Assembly (NCBI RefSeq): GCF_039533685.1
Contig: NZ_BAAATZ010000019.1
Location: 232,480 to 296,479 of the forward strand
Source: Actinocorallia aurantiaca
GTDB lineage: Bacteria; Actinomycetota; Actinomycetes; Streptosporangiales; Streptosporangiaceae
DNA length: 64,000 nt
Direction of reading: 5' to 3'
The notes under the pieces are model-generated. The model did not search any database. It was not told the DNA's origin and saw nothing but the letters and a program-made list of their open reading frames with translations. The position numbers were made by a program, and so were the translations under genes. Of the stretch, positions 63,101 through 64,000 are shown in pieces. Position 1 is the stretch's first letter; every line of letters begins with the position of its first letter.

Positions 63101-63946
63101 TCAGGAGAGGAGGCGGCGAGCGGAGCGGACCACCGCCTCGTCTATGAGTCGGCCCGAGGCGTCGAGGCAGACGCCGGAGCCGGTGGAGAGGGCCTCGTCG
63201 TAGCGGGCGACGATGTCGCGGGCCTTGGCGAGTTCCTCCTCCGAGGGGGTGAAGACCTCGTGGACGACCGGGATCTGGGCCGGGTGGATGCAGGCCCGGC
63301 CCCAGAAGCCCAGGCGGCGCAGGGACTCCGTGGACTCGCGCAGCGCGTCCAGGTCGCGGAAGTCCGTGCTCACCGGGGCGATCGGCGGGCTGATCCGGGC
63401 GGCGGCGCTGGCGGCGACGACCTGGGAGCGGGCCCACAGGAGTTCGCGTCCGTCCGGGGAGGGGGTGACGCCCAGGTCGGCGGCCAGGTCGGCCTCGCCC
63501 AGCTGGAGGCGGGTGACGCGGGCGGAGCGGGCCAGTTCACGGGCGCGGAAGAGGGCCTCGCCGGACTCCAGCAGCGGGATGAGCTGCAAGGGTTCGGGGA
63601 GGGAACGCTCCTTCTCCAGCGAGGTCAGGAGGGCGTCGAGTTCGGCCAGGTCGGCGGGGTCCTCGGCCTTGGCGACGCAGACGCCGGTCAGTCCGGGGGC
63701 GACTACCGCGCGCAGGTCCTCGTGGCCCTGCGCGCCGGGGTTGATCCGCAGCCACAGGCGGGGACGGGCGGTCCCGGGCGCGAGGCCGTCCAGCCAGGAG
63801 GCGACCGTGGCGCGGGCCGCCTCCTTGCCGGACTGGGGCACGGCGTCCTCGAGGTCGACGATGAGCTCGTCGGCACCCTTGGTGAGGGCCTTGGCGAGCT
63901 TGTCGGCCGCGTCGCCGGGGACGTAGAGGGCGGAGCGGGCGCTCAT
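63101..63946 (-). CDS. CoA ester lyase (CitE/HpcH-HpaI aldolase family)
   Basis: This 281-residue TIM-barrel enzyme begins with SALYVPGDAADKLAKAL, the CitE-type start. Metal-binding acidic residues are in VDLEDAV and LQLGEADLA; the C-terminal WGRACIHPAQIPVVHEVF is typical of malyl/citramalyl-CoA or citrate lyase beta-like enzymes. It cleaves a 3-hydroxyacyl-CoA into an acyl-CoA and a keto acid. ATG 63946 overlaps the stop of the upstream gene as ATGA, so it is in an operon extending beyond the window. Confidence 0.92.
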   Translation of the reverse strand: MSARSALYVPGDAADKLAKALTKGADELIVDLEDAVPQSGKEAARATVASWLDGLAPGTARPRLWLRINPGAQGHEDLRAVVAPGLTGVCVAKAEDPADLAELDALLTSLEKERSLPEPLQLIPLLESGEALFRARELARSARVTRLQLGEADLAADLGVTPSPDGRELLWARSQVVAASAAARISPPIAPVSTDFRDLDALRESTESLRRLGFWGRACIHPAQIPVVHEVFTPSEEELAKARDIVARYDEALSTGSGVCLDASGRLIDEAVVRSARRLLS

Positions 63947-64000
63947 CCGATGGTGTTCTTGCCGCTGGTGAGGGCTTTGGCGATGACGGTGCGCATGATG
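63943..64000 (-). CDS. C-terminal end of a gene upstream of the CitE-like lyase, partial
   Basis: Only the last codons are within the window (MRTVIAKALTSGKNTIG then stop). It overlaps the lyase start by four nt, so the two are translationally coupled. In this context an acyl-CoA metabolic enzyme such as a CoA-transferase, MaoC dehydratase or dehydrogenase is likely, but nothing in the fragment decides. Confidence 0.65.
   Translation of the reverse strand, partial: IMRTVIAKALTSGKNTIG

Noticed and set aside
1..64000. tRNA, rRNA or CRISPR arrays
   Set aside because: No T-arm/anticodon-like sequences, ribosomal RNA stretches or regularly spaced repeats were seen by eye; a tRNAscan/CRISPR search would be needed to exclude a short tRNA.

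Overview
This window is high-GC actinobacterial DNA, most like an Actinomadura or related Thermomonosporaceae/Streptosporangiales genome. The evidence is C/G-dominated third codon positions, many GTG and TTG starts, 4-nt ATGA/GTGA gene overlaps, ECF41 and ECF42 sigma factors, several TetR regulators, F420-type nitroreductase-family proteins, a MpaB-family oxygenase, and CHAT- and STAND-type systems. No rRNA, tRNA or CRISPR array was seen. All identifications come from reading the sequence and protein motifs, without database searches.

Region by region. (1) 1-6.6 kb: acyl-CoA catabolism, with a thiolase, a NIPSNAP-like protein, a crotonase, a pair of overlapping acyl-CoA dehydrogenase subunits and a third acyl-CoA dehydrogenase. 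(2) 6.7-10.9 kb: an ECF41 (SigJ-type) sigma factor, divergent from a serine hydrolase and an MFS exporter, followed by an AhpD-fold protein. Three promoters with -35 (T/C/G)GTCACA, exactly 16 nt, then CGTC stand in front of these units and look like a self-contained sigma regulon. (3) 10.9-19.7 kb: acyl-CoA ligase, TetR, two thiolase-fold proteins without the nucleophilic Cys plus a DUF35 OB-fold partner, a zinc alcohol dehydrogenase and a D-aminoacylase-type amidohydrolase. (4) 19.8-23.3 kb: small single genes, including a shrunken HAD protein, and a family III CoA-transferase. (5) 23.7-29.3 kb: a three-gene operon (GCS2 ligase fused to an ATP-grasp, an AsnB-like amidotransferase, an EgtC-like amidotransferase) that resembles an alternative N-acetylglutaminylglutamine amide-type osmolyte pathway.

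(6) 29.4-33.9 kb: a three-gene CHAT (caspase-like)-TPR conflict system with a membrane partner, of the CATRA type. (7) 34-42 kb: NUDIX, Sir2, thiolase/thioesterase, VOC, ABC-F and DUF998 genes. (8) 41.7-44.1 kb: a DGPF/YCII protein followed by an ECF42 sigma factor that runs in frame into a decayed tyrosine recombinase. (9) 44.3-53.7 kb: an accessory region with a frameshifted small gene, a membrane NB-ARC ATPase plus TPR/PH-like membrane protein, and a CRP, cyclase-like and STAND-like ATPase operon. In that operon the cyclase C-terminus and the ATPase N-terminus carry the same ~20-residue glycine/asparagine motif, a pattern expected of amyloid-type signalling pairs. (10) 53.7-59.7 kb: a GntR/FCD regulator and a seven-gene ABC-transporter operon in which all six junctions are 4-nt overlaps. 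(11) 59.7-64 kb: cupin, F420-type protein, TetR with a divergent MpaB oxygenase, and a CitE-like lyase.

The strongest leads are the motif-sharing cyclase/ATPase pair, the GCS2-ATP-grasp/AsnB/EgtC operon, the ECF42-recombinase fusion, and the three matched ECF41 promoters.
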